Shown: positions 25,801-36,359 of the stretch, one piece after another
How positions within the stretch are numbered: the stretch's first letter is position 1
Layout of the letters: every line of letters starts with the position of its first letter
Assembly: GCA_963700925.1 (NCBI GenBank)
Contig: OY969553.1
Location: 682,001-746,000 of the forward strand
Reading direction: 5' to 3'
Origin: CAWJMD01 sp963700925
Lineage (GTDB): Bacteria; Actinomycetota; Actinomycetes; Actinomycetales; CAWJMD01
DNA: 64,000 bases
Notes under the pieces: generated by a model
Seen by the model: the letters and a program-made list of their open reading frames with translations, nothing else
Databases searched by the model: none
Told to the model about the DNA's origin: nothing
Translations under genes and position numbers: made by a program

Positions 25801-26148
25801 GTGCCCTCCGACCAGCTGAGCCTGACCTTCGCCGCGCTGGCGAGCCCCGTTCGGCGCGAGATCCTGGCTCGTCTGGCGGAAGGCGAGGCGACCGTGAACG
25901 AGCTGGCAGCCCCGTTCACGATGAGCCTGCCGGCGATCTCCCGGCACCTGAAGGTGCTGGAGCACGCAGGCCTGATCAGCCGGGGTCGCGAGGCTCAGTG
26001 GAGACCGTGCCGCCTGGAGGTCGCGCCGCTCGACACGGCGTCGACCTGGATCGAGGGCTACCGGCAGGTCTGGCAGGAACGGCTCGACCTTCTCGACCAG
26101 GAGATTCAACGGATCCAACGCAACCAGAAGGGCAAGCGGCATGGCTGA
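25801..26148 (+). CDS. ArsR-family transcriptional regulator
   Basis: This 115-residue winged-helix repressor has ALASPVRREILARLAEGEATVNELA and the recognition helix LPAISRHLKVLEHAGLISRGRE. It lacks the Cys-rich metal sites of ArsR or CzrA (no CxC in the alpha-3 helix), so it belongs to the branch that partners AHSA1/SRPBCC proteins rather than sensing metals. The GTG start has GAGGTGG upstream. It overlaps the first SRPBCC gene by 8 bp, and the three genes form one operon preceded by an inverted repeat. Confidence 0.92.
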   Translation: MPSDQLSLTFAALASPVRREILARLAEGEATVNELAAPFTMSLPAISRHLKVLEHAGLISRGREAQWRPCRLEVAPLDTASTWIEGYRQVWQERLDLLDQEIQRIQRNQKGKRHG

Positions 26149-26620
26149 CACCGAGGTGATCTTCGAGCCAGGCAGGCAGGACATCGTCATCAGGCGCACG
26201 TTCGACGCACCGCCCGATGTGGTCTTCGCGGCGTACACCGACCCAGGCCTCGTCCCCGCGTGGTGGGGTGCGGCCCGGTTCAGCACCGAGGTCGACCGGA
26301 TGGAGGTGCGGACGGGCGGGAGCTGGCGCTTCGTCACGCGCAACAGGGTCGACGGCACGGAGTACGCGTTCCGCGGCGTCTACCACGAGGTCGTGCCGGC
26401 GCAGCGGATCGTCGCCACCTTCGAGTTCGAGCCGGGAGGACCGGGATACCTGCAGCTCGTGACGGACACGTTCGAGGAGGTCGAAGGTGCCACGCGCTTC
26501 ACGAGCGTCAGCCTCTTCGGCTCTGTCGAGGACCGCGACGGGTGGATCCCGACGGACATGGACACGGGCATCCGCGACTCGATGGACAGGCTCGACGCCG
26601 TGGTTCGGGGCCTGTTGTGA
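26141..26620 (+). CDS. SRPBCC (AHSA1-type) domain protein
   Basis: This 159-residue protein has the START/Bet v1-like hydrophobic-cavity fold. Visible features are the early strand VIRRTFDAPPDVVFAAYTDP, the WWGAARFSTEVDRMEVRTGG segment, and a C-terminal helix DSMDRLDAVV. It is translated from an ATG inside the end of the ArsR gene and overlaps the next SRPBCC gene by 4 bp. Members of this family are often co-encoded with ArsR-type repressors and probably bind a small hydrophobic ligand. No substrate is evident. Confidence 0.88.
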   Translation: MADTEVIFEPGRQDIVIRRTFDAPPDVVFAAYTDPGLVPAWWGAARFSTEVDRMEVRTGGSWRFVTRNRVDGTEYAFRGVYHEVVPAQRIVATFEFEPGGPGYLQLVTDTFEEVEGATRFTSVSLFGSVEDRDGWIPTDMDTGIRDSMDRLDAVVRGLL

Positions 26621-27123
26621 GTGGAGCCGCGGAGCCCCGGGACATCGTCGTCACCCGCACGCTCGCTGCGCCGATCGACAGCGTCTGGCGTGCGTGGACC
26701 CGCTCGGAGGACGTGAGGCGCTGGTGGGGCCCCTCCGGGTTCACGGCGCCGACCGCCCGGATGGACCCGCGGGTCGGCGGCTCCTCGCTGGTGTGCATGC
26801 GCACGCCGGATGGACACGATCTCTTCAACCTCTGGACGTACCAGGTGGTGCAGCCGCACGAGTGCCTCGAGTTCACGATGGAGTTCTGCGACGACACCGG
26901 ACGCGTCGTCCACCCGGCCGACCTCGGCCTGCCACCGGACATCCCCGTCCCCGTTCGCCACGTCGTGACGTTGACTCCCGTCGACGGCGACGCGACCGAG
27001 ATGACGGTCACCGAGTACGGGTACACGTCCGAGGAGACCTACTCGATGTCGCGGCTGGGTCTCGAGCAGTGCCTGGACAAGATGGCCGCCAGTCTCGGGG
27101 CCACGACCGCTGACCTAGGCTGA
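26617..27123 (+). CDS. Second SRPBCC (AHSA1-type) domain protein
   Basis: This 168-residue paralogue of the preceding protein has VVTRTLAAPIDSVWRAWTRS, RRWWGPSGFTAPTARMDPRV and the strand HVVTLTPVDGDATEMTVTEY. The GTG start overlaps the upstream stop (GTGA). The frame is open further upstream, but that part is antisense-like and out of family. Having two paralogous ligand-binding proteins after one ArsR repressor suggests either a heterodimer or two related ligands. Confidence 0.88.
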   Translation: MSGAAEPRDIVVTRTLAAPIDSVWRAWTRSEDVRRWWGPSGFTAPTARMDPRVGGSSLVCMRTPDGHDLFNLWTYQVVQPHECLEFTMEFCDDTGRVVHPADLGLPPDIPVPVRHVVTLTPVDGDATEMTVTEYGYTSEETYSMSRLGLEQCLDKMAASLGATTADLG

Positions 27124-27128
27124 GCCGC

Positions 27129-27728
27129 ATGGCTGTCAGGATCAACCGCGTCTACACCCGTACCGGCGACGACGGCAGCACCGGGCTCGGTGACTTCAGC
27201 CGGACCCGCAAGACCGACGTGCGGCTGGCCGCCTACGCCGACGCCGACGAGACGGGCGCAGTCCTCGGGGTGGCCATCACCACGAGCGCCCTGCCCGACG
27301 ACGTCGCGGTGCTGCTGCAGAGGATCCAGAACGACCTGTTCGACGTCGGCGCCGACCTGTGCCTCCCCCTCGCGCAGGAGTACGCCTACGAGCCCCTCCG
27401 GGTGCGGCCCGAGTGGGTCAGCGAGCTCGAGGAGGCGATCGACCGCTACAACGACAAGCTGCCGAAGCTGACGACCTTCGTGCTGGCCGGTGGCACCGCC
27501 CAGGCGGCGCACCTGCACCTCGCCCGGACGGTGTCCCGCCGCGCCGAGAGGTCGGTGTGGGCGGCGATCGAGGAGTACGGGGCCGACGTGGACGGCGGGG
27601 TGAACTCGCTGGCCGCGCAGTACCTGAACCGGCTCTCCGACCTGCTGTTCGTGCTGGCGCGCTACGTCAACGTGGCGGCCGGCCGTGATGACGCCCTGTG
27701 GCAGCCGGGCGGCGGGCGCACGCCCTAG
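27129..27728 (+). CDS. ATP:cob(I)alamin adenosyltransferase, PduO type
   Basis: This 199-residue trimeric-type adenosyltransferase makes coenzyme B12 from cob(I)alamin and ATP. The N-terminal ATP motif is VYTRTGDDGSTGLGDFSRTRK with the typical Thr-Arg-Thr-Gly-Asp. Later motifs are RIQNDLFDVGADLC and the C-terminal NRLSDLLFVLARYVN with the conserved Arg. It lies 5 bp after the SRPBCC gene and overlaps DUF2550 on the opposite strand by 4 bp. The M. tuberculosis counterpart Rv1314c has the same neighbours. Its product is the cofactor of MeaA in this window. Confidence 0.93.
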   Translation: MAVRINRVYTRTGDDGSTGLGDFSRTRKTDVRLAAYADADETGAVLGVAITTSALPDDVAVLLQRIQNDLFDVGADLCLPLAQEYAYEPLRVRPEWVSELEEAIDRYNDKLPKLTTFVLAGGTAQAAHLHLARTVSRRAERSVWAAIEEYGADVDGGVNSLAAQYLNRLSDLLFVLARYVNVAAGRDDALWQPGGGRTP

Positions 27729-28165
27729 GTGACCCGTCCGACCTGACGAGGAGGTCCGGCGTCGGCCCACGACGCCAGCCCGGTGTAGGCATCGGGGCTC
27801 ATTGCCAGGTCGAGCTCGTCACCGTCGTAGCGACAGCTGATCACGGAGAGGTCAGGGACCACGACGACGGCGACCTCTCCCCCGACGGGAACCCGCTGGC
27901 CGACGACCTCGAGGCGTGATCGCTCCCAGCTGCGTGAAGGCCGCGGTGCCAGCGAGAAGACCCGGTACCAGTCGAGCCGGTCCGTGCCGTAGCACGCGAC
28001 GCCCACCATCCAGGGCCGGCCCTCCGCGACCATGCGGACGGAGCAGTCGAAGGACCCGAGGCGGCGTGCGAGGGTCACCCGGCGCACGGAGAACAGCAGC
28101 ACGCCGGCGACCAGGAGCAGCGCGAGCCCCGCGGCGATCTGGAGCGAGGCGCTCAGACCACCCAC
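27725..28165 (-). CDS. DUF2550 membrane-anchored protein
   Basis: This 146-residue protein has one N-terminal hydrophobic helix (ASLQIAAGLALLLVAGVLLF), followed by a beta-rich domain with RLGSFDCSVRM, the YRVFSLAPRPSRSWERS stretch and DLSVISCRYDGDELDLAM. This matches the DUF2550 family, which is encoded directly after the ATP synthase in mycobacteria (Rv1312) and other actinobacteria. The GTG start lies 18 bp after the atpC stop. Its role is unknown; the position suggests a link to the energised membrane or cell envelope. Confidence 0.85.
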   Translation of the reverse strand: MGGLSASLQIAAGLALLLVAGVLLFSVRRVTLARRLGSFDCSVRMVAEGRPWMVGVACYGTDRLDWYRVFSLAPRPSRSWERSRLEVVGQRVPVGGEVAVVVVPDLSVISCRYDGDELDLAMSPDAYTGLASWADAGPPRQVGRVT

Positions 28166-28183
28166 CAGGGACGCCGCGCGTTG

Positions 28184-28471
28184 TCAGGCGCCGCTGCGGG
28201 ACGTCGTGGAACCCTCGACGTCGACCTTCTCGGCCACCACCAGGACCCGGTCGTTCTCGACCGACAGGAACCCTCCGTCGACCTCGGCGCTGACCACCTG
28301 GCCGTCGGCGGGCGTGATGCGCACCTCGCCGGTGGCGAGGACACCCAGCAACGGGGTGTGGCCGGGCAGGATGCCGAGCTCGCCGTCGAGGGTGCGGGCC
28401 AGGACCATGGACGCGTCACCGGACCAGATGGTGCGGTCGGTCGCCACCAGCTCGACGTGCAGAGTGCCCAC
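28184..28471 (-). CDS. atpC: F1Fo ATP synthase epsilon subunit, lacking the C-terminal helical domain
   Basis: This 95-residue subunit consists only of the N-terminal beta-sandwich: LHVELVATDRTIWSGDASMV, GELGILPGHTPLLGVLATGEV, and the strand DGGFLSVENDRVLVVAEKV. E. coli epsilon is 139 residues and M. tuberculosis 121. The missing part is the helical hairpin that can insert into the catalytic core and inhibit ATP hydrolysis. No frameshifted helix-coding continuation is visible downstream. The gene is separated from atpD by an unusual 295-bp gap with hairpins, so its expression may be uncoupled from the rest of the operon. Confidence 0.93.
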   Translation of the reverse strand: MGTLHVELVATDRTIWSGDASMVLARTLDGELGILPGHTPLLGVLATGEVRITPADGQVVSAEVDGGFLSVENDRVLVVAEKVDVEGSTTSRSGA

Positions 28472-28611
28472 GGGCCTGCCTTTCGCTTCGGGGGCACCGG
28501 ATCACGGTGCCGCGCAAGGCCACAGCCTACCGGCTGGACGGTGCCGTCCAGCACGCGCCCCCGGCCCTGTGGACGGGTTCCACCCCCAAGCTCCGCGTCG
28601 CCACCAAGCGA

Positions 28612-28684
28612 GCACAACTGGGGGCAACTATTGCGCTGGAGCGCTCCTTCGCGTCGCGACGGTCGAACCTTCCCCCAGTTGTGC
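28612..28684. repeat. Inverted-repeat element in the atpD-atpC gap
   Basis: Exact 13-bp arms at 28612-28624 and 28672-28684 enclose a 47-bp core. The size and layout resemble a miniature palindromic element. No second copy was found by eye in this window. Confidence 0.6.
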
Positions 28685-28703
28685 CCGCGCTTGGCACAGC
28701 ACC

Positions 28704-28733
28704 AGGCCCGCACCGGCGAACCGGTGCGGGCCT
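28704..28733 (-). terminator. Hairpin downstream of atpD
   Basis: A perfect 13-bp stem, AGGCCCGCACCGG paired with CCGGTGCGGGCCT, closes a CGAA tetraloop. It begins about 33 bp after the atpD stop on the minus strand, without a T-run. It is either an intrinsic terminator or an mRNA 3'-end stabiliser that would reduce atpC expression relative to atpD. Confidence 0.75.
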
Positions 28734-28766
28734 GCGTCGCTGCGCTGCTGAGTCAGCGCGTCCGGC

Positions 28767-30230
<1,464 letters not shown>

Positions 30231-30245
30231 CTCTCTCACTCACTC

Positions 30246-31154
30246 TCAGTTCTCGGCTCCGGCGGAGGCGAGGGCGTCGGCGCCGCCGACGATCTCGCTG
30301 ATCTCCTGGGTGATCTCGGCCTGGCGTGCCTGGTTGGCGAGCCGGGTGTACATGCGGATGAGCTCCTGGGCGTTGTCGGACGCCGTCTTCATCGCTCGCT
30401 GCCGCGCCGCCTGCTCGGAGGCGTTGGCCTGCTGCATGCAGTTGAAGATGCGGCTGCCGATGTAGCGCGGCAGCAGGGTGTCGAGCACCTGCTCGGCGTT
30501 CGGCTCGAACTCGTAGAGCGGCAGCAGGTCCTCGTCGCTGGGCTCCTCGACGCCCTCGACGACCTCGAGGGGCAGCAGCCTGATCACCTCGGGCTTCTGG
30601 GTGACCATGTTGACGAACCGGGTGAAGACGACGTGGATCTCGTCGACACCACCGTTCTCGGAGCCCTTCATGAACGCGTCGACGAGCACGTCGCCGATCT
30701 CGCGCGCGATGTCGTAGGTGGGAGCCTCGCTGAAGCCGCTCCACTCCTGCTGGACCTCGCGGCGCCGGAACTTGTAGAACGCGATGCCCTTGCGCCCGGT
30801 CAGGTACGGCACCGGCTCGACACCACGTCCGCGGAGCAGCTCGTTCAGCCGCTCGCCCTCCTTGATGGCGTTCGACGAGTAGGCCCCGGCCATGCCGCGG
30901 TCGCTCGTGATGATCAGGACGGCGGCCCGGCGGACCTCCTCCTTCTCGGTCGTCAGGGGGTGGTCGGTGTTCGAGAACGTCGCCACGGCCGACACCGCCC
31001 GGGTGATCGCCCGCGCGTACGGCGACGACGCCTGGACCTGCTGCCTCGCCTTCGAGATGCGCGACGTCGCGATCAGCTCCTGCGCACTGAAGATCTTCTT
31101 CAGGTTCGTGGTGGAGCCGATGCGGTCGCGGTAGACCCGCTGCTTGGCGCCCAT
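30246..31154 (-). CDS. atpG: F1Fo ATP synthase gamma subunit
   Basis: This 302-residue central-shaft subunit has the N-terminal coiled-coil helix RVYRDRIGSTTNLKKIFSAQ with EL(I)ATSRISKARQ, a Rossmann-like middle with VLIITSDRGMAGAYSSNAIK, and the C-terminal helix RAMKTASDNAQELIRMYTRL followed by RQAEITQEISEIVGGA. An insertion with SDEDLLPLYEFEP is typical of actinobacterial gamma subunits. It lies 33 bp after atpA and 15 bp before atpD. Confidence 0.97.
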   Translation of the reverse strand: MGAKQRVYRDRIGSTTNLKKIFSAQELIATSRISKARQQVQASSPYARAITRAVSAVATFSNTDHPLTTEKEEVRRAAVLIITSDRGMAGAYSSNAIKEGERLNELLRGRGVEPVPYLTGRKGIAFYKFRRREVQQEWSGFSEAPTYDIAREIGDVLVDAFMKGSENGGVDEIHVVFTRFVNMVTQKPEVIRLLPLEVVEGVEEPSDEDLLPLYEFEPNAEQVLDTLLPRYIGSRIFNCMQQANASEQAARQRAMKTASDNAQELIRMYTRLANQARQAEITQEISEIVGGADALASAGAEN

Positions 31155-31187
31155 GGTCCCCTCCTTCCCTGCTCGGTCTCGAGTACG

Positions 31188-32828
<1,641 letters not shown>

Positions 32829-32881
32829 CTGCGTGCTCTCCTCGGTTCTTCGGTTCTGCTACGTGGTCTGAAGGGTGGTGC

Positions 32882-33691
32882 TCAGCCGGCCAGCTGGCGC
32901 CGTGCGGCGGCCAGCCTCGCGACGACTGTCGCGTCGATGACCTCGTCGGCCACCTGAATGCGCAGGCCGCCGACGACGTCAGGGTCGACGTCGATGTCGA
33001 GATGGACGGTGCGTCCGTAGACGCGCTCCAGCGCCGCGGCGAGGCGGTTGCGCTGGGCCGCCTTGAGCGGGATCGCGGACGTGATCCGGGCGACGGCCCG
33101 GTCACGCCGGGCCGCAACGGCCTGCCCGAGCTCGTCGAGAACGGCCTCGATGCGCCGGCCTCGGGGGTTGGCGACGCCTCGGCGTGCGAGCACCAGGGTC
33201 TCGTCGGAGACCTTGCCGGTCAGCAGGCGGTCGACCAGCTCGGCCTTGTCGGCGACGGGGGCCCGGCGGTCGGACAGGGCCGCCCGCAGCGCGGGGTCCG
33301 CGTCGATGATGCGGCCGAAACGGAACAGGTCCGACTCGACCTGCTCGAGCGTGCCGGCCTGCTCGGCAGCACCGAGCACCGCGAGCACGCCCAGCTGCTC
33401 GCATGCCTCAGCCAGGTCGCGAGCGCTGGACCAGCGGTCGCGAACCAGCCCGGAGACCACGTCGACCGTGGTGCCCGACACCTGCGAGCCCAGCAGCCGA
33501 CCGACGAGGTCGGCCTTGGCCTCCCCGTCCCGCGAGGGGTCGGTCAGCGCGCGCCGGAGCGCCACCGAGCTGTCGAGCACGCTGGCCACCAGGAACAGCT
33601 CCTCGCCGAGGCGGCCGGTCTCGCCGCCGGACAGCAGCGGCTCGACCCGTTCGAGCGCCCCCGCGAGGGAGTGCCCGCTGGTGCCACGCAT
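32882..33691 (-). CDS. atpH: F1Fo ATP synthase delta subunit
   Basis: This 269-residue stator subunit links F1 to the b-subunit stalk. Its N-terminal helical bundle (to about residue 110) and the segment AALSDRRAPVADKAELVDRLL match the family. The C-terminal part contains VARITSAIPLKAAQRNRLAAAL and the last strand VVGGLRIQVADEVIDATV. The length is near the 271 residues of other actinobacterial delta subunits and longer than E. coli (177). Its ATG overlaps the atpF stop by one base. It is not fused to a b subunit as it is in mycobacteria. Confidence 0.96.
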   Translation of the reverse strand: MRGTSGHSLAGALERVEPLLSGGETGRLGEELFLVASVLDSSVALRRALTDPSRDGEAKADLVGRLLGSQVSGTTVDVVSGLVRDRWSSARDLAEACEQLGVLAVLGAAEQAGTLEQVESDLFRFGRIIDADPALRAALSDRRAPVADKAELVDRLLTGKVSDETLVLARRGVANPRGRRIEAVLDELGQAVAARRDRAVARITSAIPLKAAQRNRLAAALERVYGRTVHLDIDVDPDVVGGLRIQVADEVIDATVVARLAAARRQLAG

Positions 33692-34293
33692 CAGAACAGC
33701 TCCTCGGCCTGGGGCGCTCCCTTGCCGGTCGCTCCGGCCCGCACCGTGCCGGCGTCCGCCGTCTCGAGCTCTTCGAGGAAGCGGTCGACGACACGCGACT
33801 GGCGCGCTGAGTCCTCGAGGGACTCGCCCACGATCCGGCCGGCCAGGTCGGTCGCCAGGCGGCCGACCTCGGTGCGCAGTGACGTGATCGCCTGCTGGCG
33901 CTCCGCCTCGATCTGCCGCTGCGCGGACGCCGTGATGCGCTGCGCGTCCGCCGCAGCCTTCTCGCGGATCTCGGCGGCGATCGCCGCCGCCTCCACGCGG
34001 GCCTCCTCGCGGATGGTCGTCGCCTCGGCGCGGGACGCGGCGAGCTGCTCCTGGTACTCCTTGAGCGCTTGCTCGGCCTCGGCCTGCGCCTTCTCGGCCT
34101 GCTGCATCCCGCCTTCGATGGCCTCCGTCCGCTCGGCATGGATCTTCTCCAGTGCCGGGACGACCTTCCAGGTGAAGACGACGAGAAGCACGGCGAAGCA
34201 GACGCCACCGAGGATCAGCTCACCGAGGTGAGGGATGATCGGCGCCTTCTCGGCCTCACCGGCCGCGGTGACCGCGGCTGCTGCGAAATCCAC
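33691..34293 (-). CDS. atpF: F1Fo ATP synthase b subunit
   Basis: This 200-residue peripheral-stalk subunit has one N-terminal membrane helix (LGELILGGVCFAVLLVVFTW), then a long charged coiled-coil helix rich in Ala, Glu, Lys and Arg (ALKEYQEQLAASRAEATTIR and on). The GTG start is preceded by GAGGAG. It lies 41 bp after atpE. Confidence 0.96.
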   Translation of the reverse strand: MDFAAAAVTAAGEAEKAPIIPHLGELILGGVCFAVLLVVFTWKVVPALEKIHAERTEAIEGGMQQAEKAQAEAEQALKEYQEQLAASRAEATTIREEARVEAAAIAAEIREKAAADAQRITASAQRQIEAERQQAITSLRTEVGRLATDLAGRIVGESLEDSARQSRVVDRFLEELETADAGTVRAGATGKGAPQAEELF

Positions 34294-34334
34294 TGTGACT
34301 CCTCGAGCTCAGGGGGTCAGGTCTCGTGCGTCGA

Positions 34335-34544
34335 CTAGCCGCGGAAGACGAAGGCGAGCGCGATACCGAAGATCGCGAGCGCCTCGGTCAGCGCGAAGCC
34401 CAGGATGGCCAGGGGCTGCAGGATCCCGCGGGCCTCAGGCTGGCGCGCGACACCGTTGATGTAGGCGGCGAAGATCAGGCCGACGCCGATTCCGGGGCCG
34501 ATGGCCGAGAGGCCGTAGCCCAGGATCGCGATGTTTCCGTCCAT
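34335..34544 (-). CDS. atpE: F1Fo ATP synthase c subunit
   Basis: This 69-residue hairpin proteolipid forms the rotor ring. The two membrane helices are joined by the polar loop NGVARQPEARG. The proton-carrying carboxylate is Glu54 in GFALTEALAIFGIAL. The first helix has the packing motif GPGIGVGL. The residues around Glu54 do not show the Na+-coordination pattern, so proton coupling is expected. Confidence 0.97.
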   Translation of the reverse strand: MDGNIAILGYGLSAIGPGIGVGLIFAAYINGVARQPEARGILQPLAILGFALTEALAIFGIALAFVFRG

Positions 34545-34620
34545 GGTTCCTACTCTTCCTTTCGATCCGTGCCGCGCCGTGCGTCACGAGGTCGGGGATG
34601 GTGCGGGACTGTGCGGTGGG

Positions 34621-35433
34621 TCAGTGGTGCTCGGCCAGGCTGTCGGCGATGTAGAAGGCAGACAGCAGGACGAAGATGTAGGCCTGCAGGAACTCGACCA
34701 GGATCTCGAAGACCGTCAGGACGGCGTACATCACGATCGGGCCGACGGACATGAACTTCAGCGCCAGTCCACCGTCCACGAGCATGTACTCCGCGCCGAG
34801 TGCCATCAGCAGCAGCAGGATGTGCCCGGCGAACATGTTGCCGAAGAGTCGCAGTGCGAGCGTCACGGGGCGCGTGAAGAAGTAGGTGATGATCTCGAGC
34901 ACGAAGAGCATCGGCACGACGAAGACCGGCAGGCCCTCGGGCACGAGCCCCTTGAAGTAGCCGACGAAGCCCTTCCGGCGGAAGCCGATCGCCAGGTACA
35001 GGATGTAGACGAACAGCGCCAGCGCGACCGGGAACCCGATCCGCGACATCGTCGGGAACTGCACGACCGGGACAACGCCGGCGAAGTTGTTCACCAGGAT
35101 GATCAGGAACACGGAGAACAGCAGGGGCATGTACGGACGGAAGTTCTTCTCGCCGATCATGTCCCGCGCGATCGAGTTGCGGACCAGGCCGTAGGTGGAC
35201 TCGAACATCCACTGCCCCTTGCCGGGCACGACCGCCATCCGGCGCGTCACCAGCAGCGACACGACGATCACCAGCGCGGTGGTCACCAGCATGATGAGCA
35301 TCGCCTTGGTGAACGCGAAGCCGCCGTCGGTGCCGAACATCGGCAGCCAGAAGTCGGTGGGGCCTGGCGGGTGGAAGCCCTCGGCCTCGCCTTCAGCGGC
35401 GAGCACCTTCGTGGCGAGCACGTCGACAGTCAC
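34621..35433 (-). CDS. atpB: F1Fo ATP synthase a subunit
   Basis: This 270-residue membrane subunit forms the proton half-channels. The essential Arg is in TLALRLFGNMFAGHILLLL, and the last helices contain LTVFEILVEFLQAYIFVLLS with the channel Glu/Gln pair. The N-terminus contains the periplasmic stretch FHPPGPTDFWLPMFG. The GTG start overlaps the upstream AtpZ-like gene by 4 bp. Confidence 0.97.
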   Translation of the reverse strand: MTVDVLATKVLAAEGEAEGFHPPGPTDFWLPMFGTDGGFAFTKAMLIMLVTTALVIVVSLLVTRRMAVVPGKGQWMFESTYGLVRNSIARDMIGEKNFRPYMPLLFSVFLIILVNNFAGVVPVVQFPTMSRIGFPVALALFVYILYLAIGFRRKGFVGYFKGLVPEGLPVFVVPMLFVLEIITYFFTRPVTLALRLFGNMFAGHILLLLMALGAEYMLVDGGLALKFMSVGPIVMYAVLTVFEILVEFLQAYIFVLLSAFYIADSLAEHH

Positions 35434-35822
35434 TTGCTGTCCTCCGTGGGCAGGTCGTCGGAACGGGGAGCAGGTCGATCGGGGCCAGGCTCCGTGCAGG
35501 ACTCACCGGCGCCGCCCTCAGCGTGTGGGACAGGCGTTTCAGCCGGCGGCGACGATGCCGAACGGTCGGTACCGTACCGGAACCAGACGATGGTCAACGC
35601 CACGGCCATTCCGCCCAGCAGACCGACCAGGACGATCCAGCTGGTGCCGAGCCAGAGGTCGAGCAGCCAGCCCAGACCGCCGAACGCGATCAGCCCGCTC
35701 ATCATCGTGTTCACGGCACCCCACGCGACCGACTCGGGGAGCGGGCCGGGTGTGGGGGCGATGGCGGTGGAGATACGGAAGCGGCGCTGGGGGGCAGGCT
35801 GCTTGGGGCTCGACTCCGTCAT
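35430..35822 (-). CDS. AtpZ/AtpI-family small membrane protein
   Basis: This 130-residue protein has two membrane helices with the family pattern SGLIAFGGLGWLLDLWLGTS and VLVGLLGGMAVALTIVWFRYG. The Gly-rich second helix and the WLLDLWLGT turn are typical of AtpZ. A Pro/Asp/Glu-rich tail of about 40 residues follows. It sits between the AtpI-like gene and atpB with 4-bp overlaps on both sides, so it belongs to the ATP synthase operon. Proposed roles for the family are Mg2+/Ca2+ transport or c-ring assembly. Confidence 0.85.
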   Translation of the reverse strand: MTESSPKQPAPQRRFRISTAIAPTPGPLPESVAWGAVNTMMSGLIAFGGLGWLLDLWLGTSWIVLVGLLGGMAVALTIVWFRYGTDRSASSPPAETPVPHAEGGAGESCTEPGPDRPAPRSDDLPTEDSK

Positions 35823-36262
35823 GACGGGTCCTTGCCGGCGGAGGCAGCGTCCGGCTCGTCGAACACCAGCGTGCGCGCTCTCGAGTAGGACCTGATGCCG
35901 AGCGGAATCCAGACGAAGGCGCAGAGCAGTGCGGTGAGGCCGAACGCCTCGCCCGAGAGCCAGGTCGCGTCCTGCAGCAGGATCAGCATCAGCCCGAGCA
36001 GGCCGACCTTCGTGACGTAGGTGAGCATCGCGACGGCCATCACGTTCGCCGGCGCGACGCGGGCGGTGCGGCCCATCACCATCAGGCTGGCGGAGAAGAA
36101 CGCGACGACGACCGCGACGGCCAGCAGGCTGCCCCACAGGCCGCGGAGATCCTGCAGCCAGAAAGCCACTCCGGCGGCCACGAGACCGACGGCGACCGTC
36201 GGGACCAGCGGCCCGCGCAGCATGGCTGCGTACGGGTCGTCGGGGGTGGCTGCGGGGCTCAC
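35819..36262 (-). CDS. atpI: ATP synthase protein I-like membrane protein
   Basis: This 147-residue protein has four hydrophobic segments (beginning VPTVAVGLVAAGVAFWL) and ends with a charged tail. It resembles ATP-synt_I proteins, which assist c-ring assembly, and occupies the place of Rv1303 in M. tuberculosis. It is the first gene of the ATP synthase operon and follows wecA by 88 bp, a gap containing a palindrome at 36336-36359. Sequence conservation in this family is weak, so the call leans on position and topology. Confidence 0.8.
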   Translation of the reverse strand: MSPAATPDDPYAAMLRGPLVPTVAVGLVAAGVAFWLQDLRGLWGSLLAVAVVVAFFSASLMVMGRTARVAPANVMAVAMLTYVTKVGLLGLMLILLQDATWLSGEAFGLTALLCAFVWIPLGIRSYSRARTLVFDEPDAASAGKDPS

Positions 36263-36335
36263 GTGGTGGCCTTCCTGTGGCAGGCGTCGCCGGTGCTGTG
36301 GCGGGTCGCCGGGAGGTCATCTCGGGGTCTCTGAA

Positions 36336-36359
36336 CGCTTGTGAATGCTATCACAAGCG
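36336..36359 (-). promoter_or_regulatory. Palindrome at the wecA end, upstream of the ATP synthase operon
   Basis: CGCTTGTGA (36336-36344) and TCACAAGCG (36351-36359) form an exact 9-bp inverted repeat with a 6-bp AT-rich centre. It overlaps the wecA stop codon and lies 73 bp before the atpI start. It could terminate wecA transcription, or serve as an operator or the -10 neighbourhood of an ATP synthase promoter (the centre reads TAGCAT on the minus strand). Confidence 0.6.

Larger units (their letters stand above)
28472..28766. other. 295-bp atpD-atpC gap holding a long inverted repeat and a terminator-like hairpin
   Basis: No gene is seen here. Two elements are present. First, 13-bp exact inverted arms GCACAACTGGGGG (28612-28624) and CCCCCAGTTGTGC (28672-28684) flank a 47-bp centre. 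Second, a compact stem-loop lies at 28704-28733. The rest is unremarkable GC-rich sequence with two CTCCGCGTCGC-like stretches. Other junctions in the atp operon are overlaps or gaps of about 15-80 bp, so this gap looks like an insertion of a repetitive element. Confidence 0.7.

Noticed and set aside
28166..28184. Frameshift explanation for the short epsilon subunit
   Set aside because: The other two frames after the stop encode no helical-hairpin-like sequence, and the DUF2550 gene begins 18 bp later.
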